A stretch of 64,000 nucleotides of DNA from Methanobrevibacter sp. (GTDB lineage Archaea; Methanobacteriota; Methanobacteria; Methanobacteriales; Methanobacteriaceae). The stretch spans positions 53,804 to 117,803 of the forward strand of contig NZ_JAUNXX010000001.1 of the NCBI RefSeq assembly GCF_030539555.1, read 5' to 3'. The position numbers and the translations under genes are program-made. This document shows positions 44,450 to 51,778 of this stretch, piece after piece. The notes under the pieces are model-generated. The model was not told where the DNA came from. It did no database searches and saw nothing but the letters and a program-made list of their open reading frames with translations. Numbering within the stretch: position 1 is the first letter of the stretch; every line of letters starts with the position of its first letter.

Positions 44450-44465
44450 GTGACCAAATGGTTAC
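44450..44465. promoter_or_regulatory. Candidate HxlR operator in the divergent peptide/regulator promoter
   Basis: GTGAC-CAAATG-GTTAC (arms pair at four of five positions, spacer six), ending eight bases before TTTATATAAC. It lies about 20 bases from the likely TATA box of hxlR (about 44422-44430, minus strand). See 42136-42151 for the second copy. Confidence 0.65.
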
Positions 44466-44473
44466 GAAAATCA

Positions 44474-44483
44474 TTTATATAAC
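44474..44483 (+). promoter_or_regulatory. Probable TATA box of the Cys-rich peptide gene
   Basis: TTTATATAAC; expected start near 44505, leader about 43 bases. Confidence 0.6.
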
Positions 44484-44547
44484 TAGAATATAAGTTGCTA
44501 GTAGAAGTTGCAGAAACTGTAGCTTCTAAACATTGGAGATGGCAAAA

Positions 44548-44733
44548 ATGTATAGAATAAACACTTGGAATGAAAATGAAAAGTTTTTCCCTAAAAAAAT
44601 TGCACAAGATCTTTTAGATGAAAGGACATCTTGTGTCAACACAAGTTGTTGTATCGATACAACCAAAATTACCTCAGGTCCCTGCGGTAGTGATATTCAA
44701 ACCAGTTGCTGTATCGATACAACCAAAGAGTAA
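44548..44733 (+). CDS. Candidate RiPP precursor: small Cys-rich peptide with repeated TSCCIDTTK
   Basis: 61 residues from MYRINTWNENEKFF. TTGGAG lies nine bases ahead of this ATG; a nearer ATG at 44539 would put GGAG against it. Residues 1-28 look like a leader (PKKIAQDLLDER, helical, charged). The core 29-61 holds six Cys: C29, CC34-35, C46, CC54-55. The nonapeptide TSCCIDTTK occurs at 32-40 and 52-60, exactly 20 residues (60 bases) apart. Thr, Ser, Asp and Lys fill the rest. The layout is that of Cys-rich radical-SAM-modified peptides, but I know no family with this core. The TAA lies in a hairpin. A precursor role is inference. Confidence 0.7.
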   Translation: MYRINTWNENEKFFPKKIAQDLLDERTSCVNTSCCIDTTKITSGPCGSDIQTSCCIDTTKE

Positions 44734-44753
44734 GATTTCTAAATCTTACTCTT
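44726..44753 (+). terminator. Stop-codon hairpin of the Cys-rich peptide gene
   Basis: AAGAGTAAGATTT-CT-AAATCTTACTCTT, 13 perfect pairs, followed by AAATTTATT. It contains the TAA stop (44731-44733). T-tract is weak, so it may act in RNA stability or processing rather than clean termination. Confidence 0.7.
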
Positions 44754-45086
44754 AAATTTATTGAACATAATATTTGCAATTTGTGAATTCGTCATGAATA
44801 CCTGCCAAAGTTAAATCCTCAATATTTCATTGGATTTCCATCATGGAATTTTTTGAGATGACATTAAGTTATCCCCATTTTTCCGAACCTCATATCCCGA
44901 TGGATAAAACTCCCACTTCCCAAAAAAAAACAATGGGAAAATCAAAAAATTCCGCTATCTCTCTTTTTTACGATGAACTTTAACTGCCATGCAACAAAAT
45001 ATTTAACTGCCTCAATCCATTAAGTTGAAGTACTTCAACCTAGAAATATATATAATAGAATTAACTAATTTTTAGGAGATGAAAGT
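44754..45086. other. Intergenic region with a palindromic operator
   Basis: No gene seen in about 330 bases. It includes the 16-bp palindrome (45024-45039) and a TATA box (AAATATATATAATAG, about 45042-45056) of the next gene. Confidence 0.5.
45024..45039. promoter_or_regulatory. Perfect 16-bp palindrome, probable operator
   Basis: GTTGAAGTACTTCAAC, immediately upstream of the TATA box of the 45087 gene, the position where a repressor or activator would touch TBP/TFB. Confidence 0.6.
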
Positions 45087-45410
45087 ATGGAAATTAAATA
45101 CAATCAAAGGTCTTACAACTATCCTAGTTTAATTAAAGGTCTTTTGCACGAAATATCAAAAAAAGATTTTGACCATTTCCACATTGTCTACAGTAACGAC
45201 AATTACGGCAATTTCTACAAGAATGAAGACAAATTAATTGAATTTAGAGAAGACCATATCAAAGAGACCTGTGAAAATGGGGACGTAATTTACTGGGATT
45301 ATGCAAATATCTGCAAAATCAAAGTAACTAAAAACCATGACCCTCAAATCGAAGAAATCGATGAATTTGATGACAATGATTTGTGGACAGGAAATAGAAT
45401 CCAGTTCTAA
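45087..45410 (+). CDS. Small acidic protein of unknown function
   Basis: 107 residues, no signal peptide, rich in Asp, Asn, Tyr (SKKDFDHFHIVYSNDNYGNFY, EEIDEFDDNDLWTG). AGGAG eight bases before the ATG and a well-formed TATA box with an upstream palindrome show a real, regulated gene. A WT/Asn tail (GNRIQF). It does not match a family known to me. The 45424-45447 hairpin follows. Confidence 0.65.
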   Translation: MEIKYNQRSYNYPSLIKGLLHEISKKDFDHFHIVYSNDNYGNFYKNEDKLIEFREDHIKETCENGDVIYWDYANICKIKVTKNHDPQIEEIDEFDDNDLWTGNRIQF

Positions 45411-45423
45411 AATAAGATAATTC

Positions 45424-45447
45424 GTAGAGAAATTAACAAATCTCTAC
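45424..45447 (+). terminator. Terminator of the 45087 gene
   Basis: GTAGAGA-AATTAACAAA-TCTCTAC followed by AATTATTAATTTT. Confidence 0.6.
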
Positions 45448-45470
45448 AATTATTAATTTTAAATTAACCA

Positions 45471-45821
45471 TTATAACAATTTTTCTTCCCATTCCTTAAC
45501 TTTAAAGCCAACTAAAACAAAATCATCCCCTACAACGATTGGTCTTTTGACAAGCATTCCGTTTGTTGCAAGAATATCAAATTGTTCCTGTTCGGACATA
45601 TCGGGAAGTTTATCCTTAAGTTTATTTTCACGATATACTTTTCCGCTTGTGTTGAAAAATCTTTTCAGGGGCAATCCTGATTTATTATACCATTCCTCAA
45701 TTTCCAAAGCGGACGGATTGTCCTCTACAATATGTCTTGAGTCATAATCGATATTGTGTTCATCTAACCAGTTTTTAGCTTTTCTGCAAGTTGAGCATTT
45801 TGGATATTGTACAAATAACAT
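45471..45821 (-). CDS. ArsC/Spx-family reductase-like protein
   Basis: 116 residues, the normal length. KCSTCRKAKNWL (Cys10, Cys13) and LVKRPIVVGDDFVLVGF match the ArsC/Spx/YffB fold. It may be a glutaredoxin-dependent arsenate reductase or a small redox protein of the YffB kind; no arsenic genes lie nearby. Ribosome site weak. Cytoplasmic. Confidence 0.85.
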   Translation of the reverse strand: MLFVQYPKCSTCRKAKNWLDEHNIDYDSRHIVEDNPSALEIEEWYNKSGLPLKRFFNTSGKVYRENKLKDKLPDMSEQEQFDILATNGMLVKRPIVVGDDFVLVGFKVKEWEEKLL

Positions 45822-45860
45822 AATACTAGATTGGCCTTTAAGTTAAAAATAGTTAATGAA

Positions 45861-46505
45861 TCAGATTAAATCCATTAACTGGCAAACATCATCAATGACT
45901 CCTATTGGATATCCATCACAGTAATCCTTTTCGCCACCATATCCCCATTTGACTATTACACAATCAATACCTGCATTTTTGGCTGTTTTAATGTCTGTTT
46001 CGGAATCGCCAATGTAAATTGCTTCATCCCTAGCTACATTAGCCTTCCTGATAAGGTTGTTGACACCGACTGGAGAGGGTTTTGAAGGATAGTCCGGATT
46101 ATGTCCTTCAATATCTAAAAAATCAATATCTCCCAGATATCTATTTACAAAATTTTTAATGGAATCGGTTGTCCTGTTGGAATTGATAGCCACAAGCATT
46201 CCGTTATCCTGCAATTCTTTTAAAGTTTCGTGAATTTTTGGAAATGGAAGAGAATGAGTCTTTTGAGATGAATTGTATAATTTCTGATATGTGTTTTTAA
46301 TCAGGTCAATATTTTCGGGAGTGTTTTTTTCCTTTAATATTAATGATACAATTTCATCAATGTTTCCGCCCAATCTTTCAATATATTCATCATGTGTTAA
46401 AGCAGGAAATTCATGAATGGTTAAAGCCTTGTTGAAGCATATTACAACATCATCTACCGTGTCAAACAATGTTCCGTCAAAATCAAAAATCAAAAGTTTT
46501 TTCAT
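45861..46505 (-). CDS. HAD-superfamily phosphatase (phosphoglycolate phosphatase-like)
   Basis: 214 residues. Motif I DFDGTLFDT at the start, motif II NSNRTT, motif III Lys (YPSKPSPVG) and motif IV IGDSETDI are all present, with the helical cap between motifs I and II. It cleaves a small phosphate ester; subfamily resembles Gph. GAGGTAAT precedes the ATG. Confidence 0.88.
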   Translation of the reverse strand: MKKLLIFDFDGTLFDTVDDVVICFNKALTIHEFPALTHDEYIERLGGNIDEIVSLILKEKNTPENIDLIKNTYQKLYNSSQKTHSLPFPKIHETLKELQDNGMLVAINSNRTTDSIKNFVNRYLGDIDFLDIEGHNPDYPSKPSPVGVNNLIRKANVARDEAIYIGDSETDIKTAKNAGIDCVIVKWGYGGEKDYCDGYPIGVIDDVCQLMDLI

Positions 46506-46557
46506 ATATTACCTCACACAAAAAAAATAAAAAAAAATGTATTAATAATAATACATT

Positions 46558-47637
46558 CTAATGGGCTCCACTGAATTGCCTTATGAACGGTATATGATTA
46601 CATATAAAGACTATCAGGAATGCTATGACGAATACCGCAAGCCAATTAAGAGGCAACCAGATTAAAGGATTCCACTTGTAGAACAGAACAATATGCTTTC
46701 CAATATATTTAAGTGTGTTTAACGGGAAATAGTGGACTAAAAAAATACCATAACTGTAAGTACTTATTGCAAAAATTATCTTAAAAGCAAAGGAATCCTT
46801 AAAGAACGAATACACTTTGTTTTTAAGTGATTCAGGATGTTTAGACGAATATTCTGCCCAATATTTAAACAGTATGAACAGACCAGTAGCCTGCATTACA
46901 GGACAGATTGTCAAATAAGTGTACCACATTATCTTTTTCAATCCGAGTCCGCAGTTAACTGTATGTCTCATGTTCAGGAAGGTGAACACAGCAAATATTA
47001 TGAAACCTAATATGATCATGTTTCTGTCTGAAAGTTTGAAGTCCTTATTTGCCAGATAATAACCAAGCACAAAATAACCCAGATATCCTGCGAAATAACT
47101 TAATTCCAACTCGTGGAACGGATATTTCTTAAGAATTCCCAATACCATCACAATTAACCATACCACAAGGAAATATTCGACTCCTTTAAGTTTATATTCT
47201 TTTACAAATGAATTGACAACCGGCAGGAACAGATAAACCCCTATCAGCATCCATATAAACCAGTACTGCTTATCCAGATAAATGTGAATAAAAGAAGCTA
47301 GTGAACATTCATAACCATTTACAAACATCAGGAGAAACGGAAGCAGCAGGCTCCATGGTATAAACGGTATCAGTATCCTTGAAAATCTATGTTTCAGGAA
47401 AAATTTTAGGTCATAATCCCTGTTTAAAAGCAGACTTCCACTTATCATTAAAAATAAGGGCACACCCATTACTGAAATGTCAACCCACAGCACGGAAGAA
47501 AACCATTGCCAAGTTCCAACATGCCATGAAGTTGCAAAACTTCTAAAGACATGAGCCATAACAACAAGCATGATAGCCAGTGCCCTCAACTGGTCCAAAT
47601 AAAAAATTCTTTTTTTACCATTAACTATCTTATACAT
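46558..47637 (-). CDS. Acyltransferase-3 family membrane protein
   Basis: 359 residues from MYKIVNGKKRIFYLDQLRAL (an in-frame TTG five codons earlier is less likely). Ten or so membrane helices. FYLDQLRALAIMLVVMAHVF carries the family's early His, and RFSRILIPFIPWS follows helix 3 (R in the active-site loop). The family O-acetylates cell-surface polymers or glycolipids. It may modify pseudomurein or exopolysaccharide. Confidence 0.88.
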   Translation of the reverse strand: MYKIVNGKKRIFYLDQLRALAIMLVVMAHVFRSFATSWHVGTWQWFSSVLWVDISVMGVPLFLMISGSLLLNRDYDLKFFLKHRFSRILIPFIPWSLLLPFLLMFVNGYECSLASFIHIYLDKQYWFIWMLIGVYLFLPVVNSFVKEYKLKGVEYFLVVWLIVMVLGILKKYPFHELELSYFAGYLGYFVLGYYLANKDFKLSDRNMIILGFIIFAVFTFLNMRHTVNCGLGLKKIMWYTYLTICPVMQATGLFILFKYWAEYSSKHPESLKNKVYSFFKDSFAFKIIFAISTYSYGIFLVHYFPLNTLKYIGKHIVLFYKWNPLIWLPLNWLAVFVIAFLIVFICNHIPFIRQFSGAH

Positions 47638-47741
47638 AATATCAATTTTCAAAAGCTAAATTTTAAAATAAAAGTGAATAACAACATTATATTCAGTATA
47701 ATATTTGTATTATAATTATATAAACTTTCCGTAAAATTGAT

Positions 47742-48929
47742 TCAGTTTTTCAGGGAATATAGGCAAATCGGTAGAGCAAACAAAGTTATTACGGCAGATA
47801 TGAAATAAACAGGAGCATATCCGCTAGCCGAGGATACGAAGCATCCTAAAAGTGCCGGTCCGAAACCCATTGTTGCATCACAAAATATGAAAAATGTTGA
47901 TACCGCATATGATCTGCGATTTTCGGATGAATTTCTGGTTACAATAGTTGTGCATGCTGAATTCAGCGTTCCAAAACCTAAAGCGGCGCCGATTGCACAA
48001 ATGAATACTGTTAAATAAGATGGAGCGATTGCTATTAAGAACAATCCTATTGCCTGAGCCACGATGCCTGTAACGCAGATTATTCTATCGCCATAGTTGT
48101 CCTGGATTTTACCGGCAATCGGTCTTGATAGAACCAAAACGATTGAATATATTATGAAAAACCACGAAAATACCGTAGTCAGATTAACCTCTACAGCATA
48201 AAGCCTGTAAAAAGATAGAATCGAAACATAACCCAGACTTGTCAGTGCAGTGAAAAGAGAAACAGGAATTGCACCAATTTCGAAAACCTTTTCAATTCCA
48301 GAATATTCATAATCACTATTTTTAACCAAGTGAGGATTGCATCCCGGATCATGCTCACTTACATCAACAAAATAAATGAAGACCAATGCAAGGGCTGAAA
48401 AGATACTTGCAGCTAAAAAACAGCCGTTTGAGCCTACATTATCATATAGAAATCCGCTGATGTAAGGACCAAGACCTACAGCGATTGTGGTTCCCAGCAT
48501 GAAATAACCGAAAGCCTCTCCAAAGCGTTTTTTTGGAAGCACGTCTGATGCTATTGTAACGATTGCATTGGCTGTTGCCCCAAAACCGATTCCATGGATA
48601 AAGCGGACAATTATGAGCAGAACAACATTATCGACCAGAAAATACAATAGGCATGCTAAAAAATGAATGCTCATGAATATCAAGGCTATCCTTTTCCAAC
48701 CAACATGTTCCAAAGCATTTCCTGAATAAATTCTTGAACAAAGTCCACCAAAAATATATATTCCAGAAACAAGACCTGCAACAGTGGCTGATGAACCCAA
48801 TGATGTTGCATATTCCGTCACAGTTGACATTAACGCATACATTACCAGAGCTGAAAAGAGCAAAGCTCCGAATACCAAAAAGAAGTCTTTCGTAAAAATC
48901 CTTTCATCGTCATAGCGTGCATTCATCAT
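47742..48929 (-). CDS. MFS transporter (drug/metabolite efflux type)
   Basis: 395 residues, about twelve helices. Start MMNARYDDERIFTKDFFLVF; an ATG one codon later is equivalent. GNALEHVGWKRIAL after helix 2 is the MFS loop motif, and GNALG/PKKRFGEAFGYFML further along marks the middle of the first half. Cytoplasmic membrane. Substrate unknown. Confidence 0.88.
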   Translation of the reverse strand: MMNARYDDERIFTKDFFLVFGALLFSALVMYALMSTVTEYATSLGSSATVAGLVSGIYIFGGLCSRIYSGNALEHVGWKRIALIFMSIHFLACLLYFLVDNVVLLIIVRFIHGIGFGATANAIVTIASDVLPKKRFGEAFGYFMLGTTIAVGLGPYISGFLYDNVGSNGCFLAASIFSALALVFIYFVDVSEHDPGCNPHLVKNSDYEYSGIEKVFEIGAIPVSLFTALTSLGYVSILSFYRLYAVEVNLTTVFSWFFIIYSIVLVLSRPIAGKIQDNYGDRIICVTGIVAQAIGLFLIAIAPSYLTVFICAIGAALGFGTLNSACTTIVTRNSSENRRSYAVSTFFIFCDATMGFGPALLGCFVSSASGYAPVYFISAVITLFALPICLYSLKN

Positions 48930-49238
48930 ATTCTATTTTATCTTTCAGATATTTTAAAATTATTGTGCAAGAACTCTAAGGATTCTTTAACAAAAACCAA
49001 AAAATACATTTTTCATTCTTTTAAAAATGATATTAAACTATTCTACTGTAATAATAGATGAACATACACCACGAGCAAATGAAAAGCAATCCCCAAAAGA
49101 AAATATAATAACAATATAGATTTAAAATCAAGATGAACAAAAAAAACAACATTAAAACAAATAAACAGCAAATATAAGATAACCATCTAATTCAATGAAG
49201 ACAAATACTACAGTCCATTACAAAGAAAGGTTATGTTA
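48930..49238. other. 309-bp intergenic region, no gene seen
   Basis: Very A-rich. No ORF with a ribosome site, no convincing hairpin, no repeat. Confidence 0.6.
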
Positions 49239-49778
49239 TTAGGGGAGCTTTTTCCCATTTTTTTCTATTTTCAACAGCTCTATTTTTCTGTCAATTCCGC
49301 CGGCATATCCTGTTAATTTTCCATTGGCTCCCAACACCCTATGACACGGAATAATTATGGAAATCGGGTTGTGTCCGACTGCACCGCCTACAGCCTGGGC
49401 AGACATTGCAGGAGATATTCTTGAAGCGATTTCACCGTATGTCAATGTTTCACCGTAAGGAATCTCAGACAATATTTTCCATACTTTCTGTCTAAAATCA
49501 GATCCATGGGGTTTTAGCATGAAATCGATTTCTGGATTGCGTCCGTTAAAGTAATCGTCAAGCCAGGTTTTTGCCTTTTTAAAAATAGCCAAATCATCAT
49601 TGCGGACAGTTTCAGATGTGATTGATGATAAGAAATGTTTCTGACCATAGAACCATACGCCGCAAATTGCTTCGCCATCACTTACGATTAGGATTTCTCC
49701 AAGAGGTGAAGCGTAATCGGTGGCATAGTAGATTTTTTCACAGGTACTGTTTAAAGAACTCTTCGAACTCTTCATCAT
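49239..49778 (-). CDS. ogt: Methylated-DNA--protein-cysteine S-methyltransferase
   Basis: 179 residues if read from ATG at 49778, which lies inside the cfbC 3' end with CCGGAG seven bases ahead; only ATCs and codons without ribosome sites exist after the cfbC stop. SPLGEILIVSDG, IPYGETLTYGEIA, AVGGAVGHNP and IIIPCHRVL with the catalytic Cys in PCHR are clear, followed by LTGYAGG. It repairs O6-alkylguanine by irreversible alkyl transfer to Cys. The family is unmistakable; the start is unsure. Confidence 0.9.
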   Translation of the reverse strand: MMKSSKSSLNSTCEKIYYATDYASPLGEILIVSDGEAICGVWFYGQKHFLSSITSETVRNDDLAIFKKAKTWLDDYFNGRNPEIDFMLKPHGSDFRQKVWKILSEIPYGETLTYGEIASRISPAMSAQAVGGAVGHNPISIIIPCHRVLGANGKLTGYAGGIDRKIELLKIEKNGKKLP

Positions 49779-50532
49779 CCATAGGCTCCGGAGTTGATAC
49801 GTTTTCATTATCCATAATACTTGAAGCAAGGCTCATGTATTCATGTGCTTCATCACTTTCAGGGTATTTTTCTACAACGGTTTTTGCATCTAATTCAGCA
49901 TCCTGAATTAAATTACTTCTATGAATAACTCCAACTATATGAGTTCCTATTCTTTTTGCAAAGTCTTCGACAATTTCCTCTTCCCTCTCGACATTTCGGC
50001 AATTGCAAACAATTCCGCTTAAATTTCCCTTAAGTTTTTTAACACCTTTAACAATATTATTTGCAGCATAAAGTGACATGTATTCTCCGGATGTTACAAT
50101 GACCACTTCATCAGCGTATTTTTCACGAAGAGGTACTGAAAATCCGCCGCATACAACATCCCCCAACACATCATAGACAACGACATCCAGGTCATCATCA
50201 AAGATTCCAAGATTTTCAAGGCGTTTCATGGCCACAATGACCCCACGTCCAGCACATCCGACACCAGGTTCCGGACCTCCGCTTTCTACACATAAAATAT
50301 CTTTATAGCCTTTAAAAACCAGATCATCCCTTCCCGGTTTTCTGTTATTCTTTAGAGTATTGATAACAGTGGGAATTCTTTTTCCGTATAGCGTACGTGT
50401 TGTATCTGCCTTTGGGTCGCAACCTATAACCAAACAATTTAAATCTTGACTTGCCCAGACAGCAGACAGATTAGCTACTGTAGTGCTTTTTCCGATTCCT
50501 CCTTTTCCATAAATAGCTATTTTCTTAATCAT
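49738..50532 (-). CDS. cfbC: Ni-sirohydrochlorin a,c-diamide reductive cyclase, ATPase subunit (NifH-like)
   Basis: 264 residues from MIKKIAIYGKGGIGKSTT; GAGG seven bases ahead decides against a start at 50547. Walker A at residues 9-16, and Fe-S ligands Cys in GPEPGVGCAGRG and DVVCGGF, as in nitrogenase iron protein. Sequence and lack of nif genes in the window fit the NifH-like protein that delivers electrons for the coenzyme F430 ring closure (with CfbD). Its ATG overlaps the end of the U32 gene by eight bases, and ogt overlaps its own end. Confidence 0.88.
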   Translation of the reverse strand: MIKKIAIYGKGGIGKSTTVANLSAVWASQDLNCLVIGCDPKADTTRTLYGKRIPTVINTLKNNRKPGRDDLVFKGYKDILCVESGGPEPGVGCAGRGVIVAMKRLENLGIFDDDLDVVVYDVLGDVVCGGFSVPLREKYADEVVIVTSGEYMSLYAANNIVKGVKKLKGNLSGIVCNCRNVEREEEIVEDFAKRIGTHIVGVIHRSNLIQDAELDAKTVVEKYPESDEAHEYMSLASSIMDNENVSTPEPMDDEEFEEFFKQYL

Positions 50533-51772
50533 CAGAATTCCTCTCAACTAGTTTATAAACAAAATCATTTTCCCTTACCTTTGTCGGAACGGCTATTGCT
50601 ACATTACAACCTTTTTCAACCTTGCCGACACTTTCTCCTTCTATTTGCATCGAATCAATCATATGAGTAATGGACCCTGTAGTCCTGCCCTGAATCATTA
50701 TCCTATCACCTAAAGCCAAATCATCCCATATCCTAATTTCAGCTGCACCAACCCTGCCGTAATAGTTGACAACCTGACCTATGTCTTTTTTAATGAACTT
50801 TGACTGGTTATCTTCACTTGTCCTGAAAGGAGTTGAAAAATAAAAATTGGTGTCAAAACCACGATTGAAAACACTTGAAAGCTCATCCATCCATTCATCC
50901 CTAACATCATATCCCTCAGGATCAGCCAGATAGTCATCAATAGCCTGTCTATATACTCCAGTCACCATCGCCCCATAATCAGGACTTCTTGCCCTTCCTT
51001 CAATCTTAAAAGATGCCACACCGCTTTTCATAAGGTTCGGGATGTATTCTATCATGCACATGTCCTTTGGAGAAAAGAAATTAGTTCTATATGAGCCATC
51101 ATCGCTTCCAGTGACCATGAATATTTCCTCTTCAACATCAGAGAAGTTGACCACATTGTCATCACCTTCCTCGTAGGTCAAAGTCCAGTTTTTGCGGCAA
51201 GGCTGCAAGCAGTCCCCGCAGTTTGCACTTCTGCCATAAAGTCCATAGCTTAAAAAGCATCTGCCGGAAATTGCCATGCAGATTGCACCATGAATGAAAA
51301 TTTCAGTTTCGATTGGAGACTTTTCGGTGATTTCAGTGATTTCATCCAATGAAAGTTCACGAGAAAGGATAGCTCTTTTGGCACCTAACTTTTTAAGCGT
51401 TTTTAAAGTATAAGAATTAGTTACGTTTTCCTGAACGCTGATATGGGCCTCAAGACCATGAGCGACAGTATCTTCAATAAGACCTATGTCGGATAGAATA
51501 AGACCGTCGATTTCTGCTGAGGAGATACTTTCCAGATTACTTTCAAGCTCACCGGCCAAGCGTTCATTTAAAATGATATTTGTGCATAAATATGTTTTAG
51601 CCCCATATTCTTTAGCGATTCGTGAAACTTCACTTAAATCATCCAAAGAGAAATTTTTAGCATTGGCCCTCATATTGTAGTCATCAAGGCCAAAGTAAAC
51701 TGCATCAGCACCATTTTCTAAAACTGCACGCAAAGAAATAAAATTTCCTGCGGGAGCCAATAATTCAACCAT
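50525..51772 (-). CDS. Peptidase U32 family protein
   Basis: 415 residues. LLAPAGNFISLRAVLENGADAVYFG at the N-terminus, HISVQENVTNSYTLKTL, IHGAICMAISGRCFLS, a cysteine set (CGDCLQPCRKNW) probably binding an Fe-S cluster, and KIEGRARSPDYGAMVTGVYR. Members are now linked to tRNA/rRNA hydroxylation (TrhP, RlhA) or collagen-like proteolysis. It follows purF by six bases and overlaps cfbC, forming one operon. Substrate here unknown. Confidence 0.9.
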   Translation of the reverse strand: MVELLAPAGNFISLRAVLENGADAVYFGLDDYNMRANAKNFSLDDLSEVSRIAKEYGAKTYLCTNIILNERLAGELESNLESISSAEIDGLILSDIGLIEDTVAHGLEAHISVQENVTNSYTLKTLKKLGAKRAILSRELSLDEITEITEKSPIETEIFIHGAICMAISGRCFLSYGLYGRSANCGDCLQPCRKNWTLTYEEGDDNVVNFSDVEEEIFMVTGSDDGSYRTNFFSPKDMCMIEYIPNLMKSGVASFKIEGRARSPDYGAMVTGVYRQAIDDYLADPEGYDVRDEWMDELSSVFNRGFDTNFYFSTPFRTSEDNQSKFIKKDIGQVVNYYGRVGAAEIRIWDDLALGDRIMIQGRTTGSITHMIDSMQIEGESVGKVEKGCNVAIAVPTKVRENDFVYKLVERNSDD

Positions 51773-51778
51773 ATAAAT

